Part shown: positions 45,075 through 53,978 of the stretch, piece after piece
Layout: the number at the start of each line of letters is the position of its first letter
Position numbering within the stretch: the first letter of the stretch is position 1
DNA from: Eubacterium sp.
GTDB lineage: Bacteria > Bacillota > Clostridia > Lachnospirales > Lachnospiraceae
Reading direction: 5' to 3'
DNA: 64,000 nucleotides
Assembly (NCBI GenBank): GCA_024684035.1
Contig: JAIKXQ010000038.1
Location: forward strand, 1 to 64,000
Position numbers and translations under genes: made by a program
Notes under the pieces: generated by a model
The model's input: the letters and a program-made list of their open reading frames with translations, nothing else
What the model was told of the DNA's origin: nothing
Databases searched by the model: none

Positions 45075-45851
45075 CTAGTCTTCGTAGCTGTCGCCTGCGC
45101 CGTAGTCCGCAGGGCGAAGTCTCGCCGACTTTTCTTCCATCTCGCGCATGGAACGTCCCTTTTCTGCCTGCTCCCGCTCAGCCTGGGACACTCTCAGGTA
45201 TTCCGGACTGTGTTCTGCCGCAGACACGTACTTTCCTTCGCTGTAATAGACGCTTCCCAGCTCTGCCACCGCAGCGGCCCTCTGTCTGTTCAGGTGTCCC
45301 GGTGCCTCTGCCCAGGGAACCGTGAGGTTTTCCGACAGGTAACTGCGGTTCGGTTCCACGCCGTCTCCGAGAACAGTCACTTTCTCGCCGAGGGCATTCA
45401 GTTCCCGCACAAGTTCTTCCACAGAGACTGCACACTGTTCTTTTACAACTTCCAGCCGGTGATCCCGGAATCTGCAGATTCCGGTGTATACCTGGGCTCT
45501 TCTCGCATCCATCATGGGAACGATGAGTCCCTCTGTGTCAAAAAGGTTATTTGCCAGGCCGTAGATCGTCGGCACCTCAATGACGGGCTTGTCAAGGGCA
45601 AGCCCCAGCCCCTTGGCTGTCGCGGAACCGATACGGAGCCCCGTGAAGGAGCCGGGTCCTGCGGCAATGGCAATCGCATCGACGGATTCCAGTTCCAGGC
45701 CGATCATCTGAACGATGGTATCAAGCATGGGAAGGAGCGTCTGTGAGTGTGTCTTTTTGTAATTGACGGTATAATCCGCCACCAGCTGCCCATCTTCCAT
45801 AAGGGCAACAGACGCTGTCATCCCCGAGCTGTCCAGTGCAAGTATCTTCAT
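45075..45851 (-). CDS. tsaB: tRNA t6A biosynthesis protein TsaB
   Basis: Scaffold of the TsaBDE complex that makes N6-threonylcarbamoyladenosine-37 in ANN-decoding tRNAs. MKILALDSSGMTASVAL, then TVNYKKTHSQTLLPMLD and AAGPGSFTGLRIGSATAKGLG (split near residues 65-90) are signature. 258 residues with an added charged tail. Its start overlaps tsaE by 4 bp. Confidence 0.95.
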   Translation of the reverse strand: MKILALDSSGMTASVALMEDGQLVADYTVNYKKTHSQTLLPMLDTIVQMIGLELESVDAIAIAAGPGSFTGLRIGSATAKGLGLALDKPVIEVPTIYGLANNLFDTEGLIVPMMDARRAQVYTGICRFRDHRLEVVKEQCAVSVEELVRELNALGEKVTVLGDGVEPNRSYLSENLTVPWAEAPGHLNRQRAAAVAELGSVYYSEGKYVSAAEHSPEYLRVSQAEREQAEKGRSMREMEEKSARLRPADYGAGDSYED

Positions 45852-46279
45852 TCTTTCATTCCCTCAACGCTAATCTCTCTGTAATCAAAACCTTTTTCCG
45901 GCACTTTCCGGATCCGGATGCGGATCACGTCTTCCGGAAGTAGTTCACGGATCATGTCCGCCCACTCGATCAGGCAGACTCCGTCTCCGTTAAAGTACTC
46001 GTCGTAACCGATTTCTTCCATTTCTTCCGGCTCTTCAATCCGGTATACATCAAAGTGATACAGCGGCAACCGGCCGTCCGTGTATTCCTGCACGATTGTA
46101 AACGTGGGGCTGCTGACCGGCTCGGTAATTCCGAGTCCCTCTGCCAGACCCTTGGCAAATACAGTCTTACCAACGCCCAGATCTCCGTCCAGGGTAAAAA
46201 TCTGCCCGGGCACTGCCTCCAGTCCAAGCTTTTGCGCAAAAGCAAAGGTCTCTTCCGGGCTGTTCGTCTCTATAATCAT
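45848..46279 (-). CDS. tsaE: tRNA t6A biosynthesis ATPase TsaE
   Basis: 144 residues from ATG 46279 (MIIETNSPEETFAFAQKLG); AGAGGA precedes it, and the upstream open frame is not family-like. Walker A GDLGVGKTVFAKGLA near residue 35, SPTFTIVQEY near 60, LYHFDVYRIE near 75 and LIEWADMI near 105. Works with TsaB and TsaD; tsaD is not in this window. Confidence 0.95.
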   Translation of the reverse strand: MIIETNSPEETFAFAQKLGLEAVPGQIFTLDGDLGVGKTVFAKGLAEGLGITEPVSSPTFTIVQEYTDGRLPLYHFDVYRIEEPEEMEEIGYDEYFNGDGVCLIEWADMIRELLPEDVIRIRIRKVPEKGFDYREISVEGMKE

Positions 46280-46415
46280 AGCTATTTCCTCTCTCTGATC
46301 CCGTGTCCGCAAGCGTCCCATCCGAAGGAAGACAGAGCCATACACCTTCACACATGACTTTCCCTTCGGCACTCCGTTGCCTGATACAGGGACCAGACGG
46401 CTCACGATAAACGGC

Positions 46416-46444
46416 TTTCATTTTATCATAAGTTCCTATATAAT
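46416..46444 (+). promoter_or_regulatory. Promoter of the cyclophilin gene
   Basis: TATAAT at 46439-46444 with a weak TTTCAT 17 bases upstream; AAAGGAGG ribosome site before the ATG. Confidence 0.6.
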
Positions 46445-46474
46445 GACAGTAATCTTGACAAAGGAGGATTTCAA

Positions 46475-46993
46475 ATGTCAAATCCAATTGTAACAATCAC
46501 CATGGATAACGGCGATGTCATCAAGGCTGAGCTCTATCCGGAGATTGCACCGAATACTGTAAATAACTTCATCAGCCTGATCAAAAAGGGCTTTTACGAC
46601 GGCCTCACCTTCCACCGCATCATCGCCGGATTTATGATCCAGGGCGGAGATCCGGACGGAAACGGAACCGGCGGCCCGGGCTACTCCATCAAAGGCGAGT
46701 TCTCCGGAAACGGCCATAAAAACGATCTCTCCCACACACCGGGAGTTCTCTCCATGGCCCGTGCGATGAATCCGGACTCCGCAGGAAGTCAGTTCTTCAT
46801 TATGCACGCCGACGCAAACTACCTGGACGGCCAGTACGCCGGCTTCGGAAAAGTCATCGAGGGTATGGACGCAGTCAATAAGATTGCCGAGTCCGAGACT
46901 GACTGGAACGACGCTCCGCTGTCTCCGGTTGTCATCCGCACCATGACCGTAGACACTCTGGGTGTTGAGTATCCGGAACCGGAGAAGTGCTGA
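46475..46993 (+). CDS. Peptidyl-prolyl cis-trans isomerase, cyclophilin type
   Basis: 172-residue cytoplasmic cyclophilin. FHRIIAGFMIQGGDPDGNGTGGPG (split, residues 47-70, catalytic Arg in FHRI), LSMARAMNPDSAGSQFFI near 90 and DGQYAGFGKVIEGMD near 122. Monocistronic, facing yigZ with a 2-bp gap. Confidence 0.95.
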   Translation: MSNPIVTITMDNGDVIKAELYPEIAPNTVNNFISLIKKGFYDGLTFHRIIAGFMIQGGDPDGNGTGGPGYSIKGEFSGNGHKNDLSHTPGVLSMARAMNPDSAGSQFFIMHADANYLDGQYAGFGKVIEGMDAVNKIAESETDWNDAPLSPVVIRTMTVDTLGVEYPEPEKC

Positions 46994-46995
46994 TC

Positions 46996-47661
46996 TCACA
47001 TAATGATTTCACCGTCGACTTCACAGTAATATGTGGAGTCGGCTTTTTTTATGTCCGCCCTGCCGGCTGTAGCCTCCGTGAGATCCCGGATGAGCCGGTC
47101 CGCATCCTGTGCCGGAAGAATGACGCGCATACTCACCTTGTCCAGATATTCCGAGGAGAGCACCGGCACACTCTGCTGCGCCAGAAGGTACTGAAGCTTC
47201 CCTACGTCTGTGTACTCCGCGCCGATCTCCAGAATCGTCCCGTAGATTTTCTCAGTCAGAACACTGTTGTCGATTCCGTCCCGGGCGGCCTGCGTGTAGG
47301 CGCGCACAAGACCTCCCGTCCCAAGAAGAACGCCTCCGAAATACCTGGTGACAACAACAGCCGCATTGGTGAGAGAAGCTCCGGTGAGCACATCCAGAAT
47401 GGGTCTTCCCGCAGTTCCCTGGGGTTCCCCGTCATCAGAGGCTCTCATCTGTTCACTCCTGCTTCCCAGTACATAGGCCGAGCAGTTATGTCTGGCATCC
47501 CAGTATTTCTTCTTCATCTCATCGATGAAAGCCACTGCCTCTTCCTCTGTCTCCACATGTCTGACCGTGGCGATAAACACGGATTTTTTCTCCTCGTACT
47601 TTCCCTCGCCTCCGGTATAAACCGTGCGGTAAGAGGGCGGCATGTTCTGTTCCTGTCCCAT
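46996..47661 (-). CDS. YigZ/IMPACT family protein
   Basis: 222 residues from ATG 47661 (MGQEQNMPPSYRTVYTGG), chosen over an upstream in-frame ATG for its GAGG site. EKKSVFIATVRHVETEEEA, WDARHNCSAYVLG, ASDDGEPQGTAGRPILDVL and VVTRYFGGVLLGTGGLVRAY are the UPF0029 signature; the C-terminal DUF1949 domain follows. Biochemical role is not settled for the family. Confidence 0.94.
   Translation of the reverse strand: MGQEQNMPPSYRTVYTGGEGKYEEKKSVFIATVRHVETEEEAVAFIDEMKKKYWDARHNCSAYVLGSRSEQMRASDDGEPQGTAGRPILDVLTGASLTNAAVVVTRYFGGVLLGTGGLVRAYTQAARDGIDNSVLTEKIYGTILEIGAEYTDVGKLQYLLAQQSVPVLSSEYLDKVSMRVILPAQDADRLIRDLTEATAGRADIKKADSTYYCEVDGEIIM
47013..47050 (+). terminator. Cyclophilin gene terminator inside the yigZ 3' end
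   Basis: CGACTTCACA (47016-47025), six-base loop, TGTGGAGTCG (47032-47041), then CTTTTTTT. It lies within the antisense strand of the last yigZ codons. Confidence 0.88.
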
Positions 47662-47713
47662 GGTTCCTCTGTCCTCCTGTTTTTTCCTATTCACAGGGTA
47701 ACACAATTGGCGC

Positions 47714-47742
47714 TTTATTTCATCGCCCATTTTTGCTATAAT
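47714..47742 (+). promoter_or_regulatory. Promoter of the PBP1A gene
   Basis: TTTATT, 17-base spacer, TATAAT at 47737-47742. Two copies of TTTCCGAAGC follow in the leader (47776 and 47787 region). Confidence 0.6.
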
Positions 47743-47835
47743 AATGAGGATTTTAGTCTATTGCGGGTCTTCGTTTCCGAAGCATTTCCGAAGCGGATTC
47801 CGAGGATCCTGTACAGGAGGTTTTTCGAAAAAATT

Positions 47836-50331
47836 ATGGACTTAAGTAAAAAGGGTATTCGAAAAGAAAGGGTGCAGCTTGAGTCAACCGCGCCCCGTAT
47901 GGGTAAGCGCTTCGGAGTCTCGCTGCTCCGGGTGCTCATGTATCTCCTGATCGCCATGGCGACCAGCGGCATCTGTCTGGCTGCAGGCTCGTATCAGGGT
48001 ATGATCGATGACGCGCCGGACATCACGGACGCAAGCATCTCCCCGCTTGGATATGCTTCCTTCGTCTATGATTCCAGCGGCAACCAGATCCAGAAGCTCA
48101 GCTCGGTTGAGGGAAACCGTGTCTCCATGGATATCAAGAATATCCCGGAGAATATGCAGCATGCGATTGTAGCCATCGAGGATTCCCGATTCTACGATCA
48201 CAACGGTGTCGATCCCCACGGAATGATCCGTGCTTTCGCCGTCATGCTCTCCTCAAACTTCGCCGAGTCCGAGGGTGCTTCCACCATCACTCAGCAGCTT
48301 CTGAAGAACAACGTCTTCACCGAGTGGATGTATGAGTCCCGGATCCAGCGTATCAAACGTAAGATTCAGGAGCAGTACCTGGCGGTACAGCTCGAGAAGT
48401 CCCTGAAGGATTCCGGACAGAATCCCAAGGACGTGGTTCTGGAAAACTATCTGAACACCGTCAACTTCGGAAGCGGTGCCTACGGAATCCAGACCGCCGC
48501 CCAGACGTATTTCGGCAAAGACGCAAAGGCTCTGACGCTCTCTGAGTGTGCGGTACTGGCGGCAATTCCCCAGAACCCCAGCAAGTTCAATCCGAAACTC
48601 TATCCGGAGAAGAACGCGCAGAGAATGAAAACCGTCCTCGACTACATGCTGACACAGGGTTATATCAGCCCGGAATCCTACAAGGACGCACTCAATGACA
48701 ATGTGTACGCCCGGATTCAGGAAAAAGAATCCGCTGTCGTCAACGACACCGAAGTATACTCCTACTTCATCGATGAGCTGATCAATCAGGTTAAACACGA
48801 TCTCATGACCCAGAAGGGCTACACCGAGGATCAGGCAACCAATGCCATCTACAACAGCGGTCTTCGCATCTACTCCACAGAGGACTCCTCCATCCAGAAG
48901 ATCATGGAAGACGAATTCTCCAAGGCAGAGAACTTCCCTGCGGGCACGGAAGTGAACCTCGACTGGGCGCTCACCGTTGACAAAAAAGACGGAACCCGGG
49001 TGAACTACAGCCGTGAGATGCTGCAGCAGTATTATCAGGAAAACCTGAATCCGGATTTCAATCTGTATTTCGGTTCTCCGGATGAAGCCCAGCTCTACAT
49101 TAACGATTACAAGTCCCACGTTGTGGAACCTGATGACACCGTGGTTGCAGAACGTACAGACTTCACACCGCAGCCCCAGGCCTGCATGACCGTCATCGAT
49201 CAGAAAAACGGCCATGTCGTCGGTATCATCGGCGGCCGCGGAAAGAAAACAGGAAGCCTTACACTGAACCGCGCGACCGGAGCCTATCGTCAGCCGGGAT
49301 CCACCTTCAAGATTCCGTCCACCTACGGTCCGGCACTGGATCAGGGCGTTGTCACTCTCGGAACCCCGGAAAACAGCAAAGATACCACGTATAAAGATGG
49401 TATCGAGCAGGGTACCGGCGAACTTGATCAGGGAACGATGACCGTTCGTGAAGCCATCGTCCAGTCCAACAATGTCATTGCCATCAAGGTGATTCAGGCA
49501 ATTACGCCGGCCACCGGTTTTGAGTACCTCAGCAAGCTTGGTTTCTCATCCCTCGTTGCAGATCCTGCATACGATGAATCCGAATCCCTGGCGCTGGGCG
49601 GCATCACCAACGGTGTCAACGACCTTGAGCTCACCGCCTGCTACGCGGCAATCGCAAACGGCGGCACCTACATCCGTCCTGTCTTCTACACCAAGGTTAC
49701 GGACAATAAGGGAAATGTGATTCTCGAGAACAACACGATGGCCAAACAGGTATTCAAACCCGGAACCGCATGGCTCCTCACCAATGCCATGCAGGATGTC
49801 GTGTCCAAGGGTACCGGCACCGGCTTCCAGCTGGATTCCGATATTCCTGTTGCAGGAAAAACAGGAACCGGCGACTCCGACGTGGATCTTCAGTTTGTGG
49901 GTTACACCCCTTATTACACTGCCGGTATCTGGGCAGGATATGATTCAAACAAGGAGCTCTCCGAGGAATGCCGCGGATACATCCACACCCTGTGGACAAG
50001 CGTAATGAACCGCATCCATGCCGGTCTTGACATGAAGAGCTTCCAGAAACCGGACAACATTGTACAGGCGACCATCTGCAACAAGAGCGGACTTCTGTCC
50101 GGCAACGGCTGTGAGGCCGTCAACGAATACTTCGAGAAATCCTCTGTTCCCACGGATACCTGTGTTCAGCACAAGCCGACACCGGCTCCGCAGCCGTCCA
50201 TCACTCCTGAGGAAAAGGACAAAGAGAAAGAAAAGGAAAAGGAAAAAGAAGAAGAGGACAACAGTCAGCAACCGGATCCGGAAAATGACGAAGGTCTCTT
50301 CGATTACCCGGAGGATGCTTCCGGAGAATAA
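47836..50331 (+). CDS. Class A penicillin-binding protein (PBP1A-like)
   Basis: Bifunctional peptidoglycan glycosyltransferase/transpeptidase, 831 residues. One N-terminal membrane anchor (about 30-52), GT51 domain with AIVAIEDSRFYDHNGVDPHG (catalytic Glu) and EGASTITQQLLKN, then transpeptidase with STFK, SNN (VQSNNVIAIK) and KTGT motifs, and a Lys/Glu-rich tail. Start at 47836 (MDLSKKGIRKERV); AGGAGG lies 15 bases upstream, an unusually long gap. The frame is open further upstream but overlaps yigZ. Confidence 0.94.
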   Translation: MDLSKKGIRKERVQLESTAPRMGKRFGVSLLRVLMYLLIAMATSGICLAAGSYQGMIDDAPDITDASISPLGYASFVYDSSGNQIQKLSSVEGNRVSMDIKNIPENMQHAIVAIEDSRFYDHNGVDPHGMIRAFAVMLSSNFAESEGASTITQQLLKNNVFTEWMYESRIQRIKRKIQEQYLAVQLEKSLKDSGQNPKDVVLENYLNTVNFGSGAYGIQTAAQTYFGKDAKALTLSECAVLAAIPQNPSKFNPKLYPEKNAQRMKTVLDYMLTQGYISPESYKDALNDNVYARIQEKESAVVNDTEVYSYFIDELINQVKHDLMTQKGYTEDQATNAIYNSGLRIYSTEDSSIQKIMEDEFSKAENFPAGTEVNLDWALTVDKKDGTRVNYSREMLQQYYQENLNPDFNLYFGSPDEAQLYINDYKSHVVEPDDTVVAERTDFTPQPQACMTVIDQKNGHVVGIIGGRGKKTGSLTLNRATGAYRQPGSTFKIPSTYGPALDQGVVTLGTPENSKDTTYKDGIEQGTGELDQGTMTVREAIVQSNNVIAIKVIQAITPATGFEYLSKLGFSSLVADPAYDESESLALGGITNGVNDLELTACYAAIANGGTYIRPVFYTKVTDNKGNVILENNTMAKQVFKPGTAWLLTNAMQDVVSKGTGTGFQLDSDIPVAGKTGTGDSDVDLQFVGYTPYYTAGIWAGYDSNKELSEECRGYIHTLWTSVMNRIHAGLDMKSFQKPDNIVQATICNKSGLLSGNGCEAVNEYFEKSSVPTDTCVQHKPTPAPQPSITPEEKDKEKEKEKEKEEEDNSQQPDPENDEGLFDYPEDASGE

Positions 50332-50356
50332 ATGCGAAATACATTTCTATGAGATA

Positions 50357-50403
50357 GAAAACCGGCCGCAGGGCAGCACAGGCTCCCTGAAGCCGGTTTT
50401 TCT
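50357..50403 (+). terminator. PBP1A gene terminator
   Basis: AAACCGGC...GCCGGTTTTTC with a structured loop (CAGGG/CCCTG). Confidence 0.85.
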
Positions 50404-50440
50404 TTACCTCTGCCATGTTTTGCAACTCCTTTGATAGATT

Positions 50441-50463
50441 TTAAACTCATAGAATGCTATAAT
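50441..50463 (+). promoter_or_regulatory. Extended -10 promoter of the acetylation pair
   Basis: TGCTATAAT at 50455-50463 (extended -10) with TTGATAGATT upstream as a loose -35; AGGTAAGG-type ribosome site follows before 50510. Confidence 0.6.
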
Positions 50464-50509
50464 TAGAATCTGTGTTTCAGAAATCAATAGAAGAAATGAG
50501 GTAAGGTTT

Positions 50510-51886
50510 ATGACATTCACGTCGGGTCTGTTTTTAATCGGAATACTGCCTTTCTTTATCATCATCTACAATTGCTTTCGAACCCAAAAACCGGCTGCAA
50601 GAAAGACTCTGCTTTTTTTCATCAATGCCCTTTATCTCCTGTGGGGAGGAACGGGCTCCTTTCTGTTTCTCTGCGCCTTCTCTCTTGCAGTTTCTTTTCT
50701 CGCCTTCCTGACCTGCAAGTACAGAAATAAAGTCGTACTGGCGAGCTCGGTTCTTCTCACCGTTGCCCCCCTTCTGTTCTTCAAATATACCCGTTTTGTC
50801 ATTGAGACCATCAACTCTCTGACAGGTTTTCATCTCACGGCGGCCTCGCTTTTTATTCCCACCGGCATTTCTTTTGTAACCTTTGAGGCGCTCTCGCTTC
50901 TGATTGACCTCTATAAAGGATCGGGAGACAAAGCTCCTTCCCCGTTCCACACCTGGCTGTATCTCTGCTTTTTTCCGACCGTCACCTCCGGCCCCATCAT
51001 TCAGTACAGTGAATTCGAGAAGGGACTTCTTAACCCGGGCGTGACAGAGGACTACACGACAGCCATCGAACGGATCGCCATCGGTCTCGCGAAAAAAACG
51101 CTGGTGGCGGACAAGCTTTCGCTACTGGTCAATTACTATTTCGACGGCGTTGCGGTTGGCAGCAGCTACTCCTGTCCGGGTTTATGGATCGGCTCTATCG
51201 CCTACACCCTGCAGTTATACTTTGATTTTTCCGGATACTCCGACATGGCCGTCGGTATCGGTCAACTGCTGGGCTTCCGGATCCGCGAGAATTTCAACAA
51301 GCCCTATCAGGCCTACAGCATCTCCGATTTCTGGAAACGCTGGCACATCTCCCTGACCCGATGGTTCAGGGATTATATCTATATTCCTCTGGGAGGAAAC
51401 CGCTGTCCGACACACCGCCACCTCGCAAACATGCTGACGGTCTGGCTTCTGACCGGCATCTGGCACGGCGCCGACTGGTCCTTCCTCGTCTGGGGAATCG
51501 GCTACTTCCTCCTTCTTGTATCCGAAAAATATCTGCCGCTGAAGTTTACCCGCACCCCGAATCCCGTCGGACGGATCTACACCCTGTTCTTCGTGAACCT
51601 GCTCTGGGTTCCCTTCCGGGCCGGCAGCCTCGCAACTGCGGGAAAATACCTGGCAGGAATGTTCGGCGGAGGAAATCTGCAGCTGGAAAAAAAAGCTGTT
51701 CGCTTTCTTCCCCTGCTTACAGCCGCAATCCTTCTCTGTTTTCCCTGGGAGAAAATCTTCCGGAGATTCCGCTCCGTCAGAGTCTTCTCCGTGGCCAGAG
51801 GTTTTCTGTTCATCGCCCTTGTGTGCTGGGCCGTGTGCAGCACAACCAATGCAGCCTACGCCCCGTACATCTACGGAAACTTCTGA
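50510..51886 (+). CDS. MBOAT O-acyltransferase, AlgI-like
   Basis: 458-residue polytopic membrane enzyme. PTGISFVTFEALSLLIDLY, FDFSGYSDMAVGIGQLLGF, FWKRWHISLTRWFRDYIYIPLGGNR (split near 255-285) and TGIWHGADWSFLVWG with the catalytic His. AlgI-type proteins move acetyl groups across the membrane to acetylate polysaccharide. Forms an operon with the DHHW gene 136 bp downstream. Acceptor polymer unknown. Confidence 0.93.
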   Translation: MTFTSGLFLIGILPFFIIIYNCFRTQKPAARKTLLFFINALYLLWGGTGSFLFLCAFSLAVSFLAFLTCKYRNKVVLASSVLLTVAPLLFFKYTRFVIETINSLTGFHLTAASLFIPTGISFVTFEALSLLIDLYKGSGDKAPSPFHTWLYLCFFPTVTSGPIIQYSEFEKGLLNPGVTEDYTTAIERIAIGLAKKTLVADKLSLLVNYYFDGVAVGSSYSCPGLWIGSIAYTLQLYFDFSGYSDMAVGIGQLLGFRIRENFNKPYQAYSISDFWKRWHISLTRWFRDYIYIPLGGNRCPTHRHLANMLTVWLLTGIWHGADWSFLVWGIGYFLLLVSEKYLPLKFTRTPNPVGRIYTLFFVNLLWVPFRAGSLATAGKYLAGMFGGGNLQLEKKAVRFLPLLTAAILLCFPWEKIFRRFRSVRVFSVARGFLFIALVCWAVCSTTNAAYAPYIYGNF

Positions 51887-52022
51887 TGTACGACGACGTC
51901 TTCTTGCCTCACGTAAAAGCAATGTTGAATCCACATTTCAAGCGCTGCGGAATATTATCTCCGAATGACAACCGTACAGCAACACTCCCGAAAAAAACAG
52001 ATCAGCAGGAGGAAAGAATCCT

Positions 52023-53411
52023 ATGAAAAAGAAATTCAGATTAAAAATGAAATGGCACGCAGCCGTCATCACCGGCCTTGTTCTTCTGCTTTCCGTCGCC
52101 TCCTGGGGACAGTTCAAGGACGGCATGACCTATTATCTTGCGCAGCATTTTGCAATTCAGACAGACGCCGCCACCCGATCTTCCGGTGAGAGCGCGCCGG
52201 CGCATTCCGTATCATCCTCCGACACAAAAGAACAACCGGCTTCGACAGGTCAGGAGGCCGCAGACACCGTTCCTGGCGACAAGGCAGCTGATCCCGCACA
52301 GAGAAGCAACACTGCCGATATCGAATCAGACAACAAAACGGCAGACTCCCCGACAGCCGACAAGGCAGACAGTCCACAGCCGTCCACGCAGACCGGTACT
52401 GCCGCAAATCAGGCACAAAACAGCTTGCTGGCCTCCACCTGTCATTCCATGGACCGCGCAGTCCTGAGAGTCGGCTCCTGGTGGTCCGTATACGCCAATT
52501 ACTATCTCAGCAGATTCGACGCTCTTACGACCTACTACGGAGTCGGCGAAATCTCCTCTTCCCAGGTTTTGGCCGGCTCGGACAACTGGCTGTTCTACAA
52601 GAGCAAATCCGATGGAAATCCCATCGCCGATTTCGAGGGCACCAACAGCTTCACAAAACAGGAAACCGACCACATCGCCTCCCTGGCTCTCTCCGCACAG
52701 GAGGAGGCACAGAAGAGGGGCATGAAATTCGCCATCCTGGTTGCCCCAAACAAAGAGAGCATCTATTGGGAAAACATGCCGAAAAACTACAGACACGCGG
52801 AGATCTCCCGGACAGACGGTCTGATAGAAAACCTTTCGGATCAGGGCGTCAACATCGTTTCCCCGAAGCAGGAAATGCTGGCCGGTCACAAAGACTCCCA
52901 GCTGTACTATCGCTATGATTCCCACTGGAATCAACTGGGAGGCTACATCGGCGTCAGAAATATCCTGTCCACCTGGAACATCTCCATGCCTTCTCTCGCG
53001 GATCGAAAAGTCCAGGCCGGCGAACTGAGAGATCAGCCCTATCCCTGCGTGCAGGATGACCTTGCGGGTCTGGCCGGGCTGGAGAGCGTTTTTACGGATG
53101 AAAAAGAATATCACATCGACGGCTGTCCTGTCATCGATTGGAAAGCCTATAACCGGGAACAATACCGCAAAGAGATCTCACACATGTCAAACCCGGAGGC
53201 ACCAAACAAAAAGAGCGTTTTTCTGGTAGGAGATTCCTACCGCTCCGCCATGCTTCCCGCCCTTGGCGAACAGTTCACCGATGTATATGTGATTCACCGT
53301 GATGTCTACCGGACAGGAATGATTGATGAGGTTCATCCAGACTACGTCATCGCAGAGTATGTTGAACGGTATTCGGACCGGATGCCGCTGCTCGCAGAGC
53401 TGTTCGGGTAG
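52023..53411 (+). CDS. DHHW/AlgJ-like SGNH acetyltransferase-related protein
   Basis: 462 residues, N-terminal membrane anchor (about 8-28), a Ser/Thr/Ala/Asp-rich linker to about 130, then an AlgX/AlgJ-type domain: NWLFYKS near 193, LVAPNKESIYWENMP near 238, YRYDSHWNQLGGYIG (DHHW-type motif) near 298 and VFLVGDSYRSAMLPALG near 398 (SGNH serine). Expected to take acetyl groups delivered by the AlgI-like partner and load them onto an extracellular glycan. Confidence 0.88.
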   Translation: MKKKFRLKMKWHAAVITGLVLLLSVASWGQFKDGMTYYLAQHFAIQTDAATRSSGESAPAHSVSSSDTKEQPASTGQEAADTVPGDKAADPAQRSNTADIESDNKTADSPTADKADSPQPSTQTGTAANQAQNSLLASTCHSMDRAVLRVGSWWSVYANYYLSRFDALTTYYGVGEISSSQVLAGSDNWLFYKSKSDGNPIADFEGTNSFTKQETDHIASLALSAQEEAQKRGMKFAILVAPNKESIYWENMPKNYRHAEISRTDGLIENLSDQGVNIVSPKQEMLAGHKDSQLYYRYDSHWNQLGGYIGVRNILSTWNISMPSLADRKVQAGELRDQPYPCVQDDLAGLAGLESVFTDEKEYHIDGCPVIDWKAYNREQYRKEISHMSNPEAPNKKSVFLVGDSYRSAMLPALGEQFTDVYVIHRDVYRTGMIDEVHPDYVIAEYVERYSDRMPLLAELFG

Positions 53412-53434
53412 AGCCTATTCTAGATTTTTCTAAC

Positions 53435-53706
53435 GCGGAAGGTGACAGAGTATACACGCGAACACGTCGCTCTCGTCCTCAACGCTCCGCCGCCTATTGC
53501 GGGGTGCTCCCGCAAAAAGCTCATCCGCTTTGTCTTATGCCCTTCGGGCGATGTACAAAGCGGTTTCAGACATTGCACGTCTACGCTCCGCTCCGGTCCG
53601 CGCTAAACGAACGTCCCCCCGGACGTTCAGCGCCGCACCCGCGCTATGCTCGCGCTTCGTCCTTCGCTTCCAAGTGTTCGCTTAGCATAACTCTGTCCCC
53701 TTCCGC
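53435..53706. repeat. Family B intergenic repeat, long copy (left of an inverted pair)
   Basis: 272 bp with ends GCGGAAGGTGACAGAGT and (inverted) GCGGAAGGGGACAGAGT. Internal stem CCGCTTTGT (53525-53533) with ACAAAGCGG (53555-53563); extra module GAACGTCC...GGACGTTC at about 53608-53628. Confidence 0.85.
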
Positions 53707-53750
53707 TCACCCCCGATCGATCTTGAAAGTTGAGGTGAGCGAGCAGAATC

Positions 53751-53958
53751 GCGTAAAGGGCAAAGTCATACAGCACGAACGATAGGGCGATGAACGTCCA
53801 GGGGACGTTCGTTTAGCAAGGCGGGAAGTGCGAGCATAGCGCAGGTGCTGGAGGCATGAGAGCACAACGTGCTCGATTTTGCCGGAAGCAGCTGCAAATA
53901 GGCGGCGGAGCGCTGACAATGAAGCGACGTGTGAGTGTGTATGCTTTGCCATTTACGC
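53751..53958. repeat. Family B intergenic repeat, opposite orientation (right of the pair)
   Basis: 208 bp with ends GCGTAAAGGGCAAAG and (inverted) GCGTAAATGGCAAAG. Internal stem GAGCAC-AAC-GTGCTC (53860-53874); module GAACGTCC...GGACGTTC at about 53791-53810. Together with the copy at 53435 it fills the gap between two convergent genes; no gene is seen there. Confidence 0.85.
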
Positions 53959-53978
53959 GAAATGTTATACCGAAACCG

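Noticed and set aside
46987..47835. In-frame upstream extension of PBP1A
   Set aside because: Runs antisense through yigZ and the cyclophilin terminator; the promoter at 47714-47742 lies inside it.
53497..53785. Small frames of 60-93 codons within the family B repeats
   Set aside because: Similar peptides arise wherever the repeat occurs, in several frames, without ribosome sites; explained by the DNA repeat.
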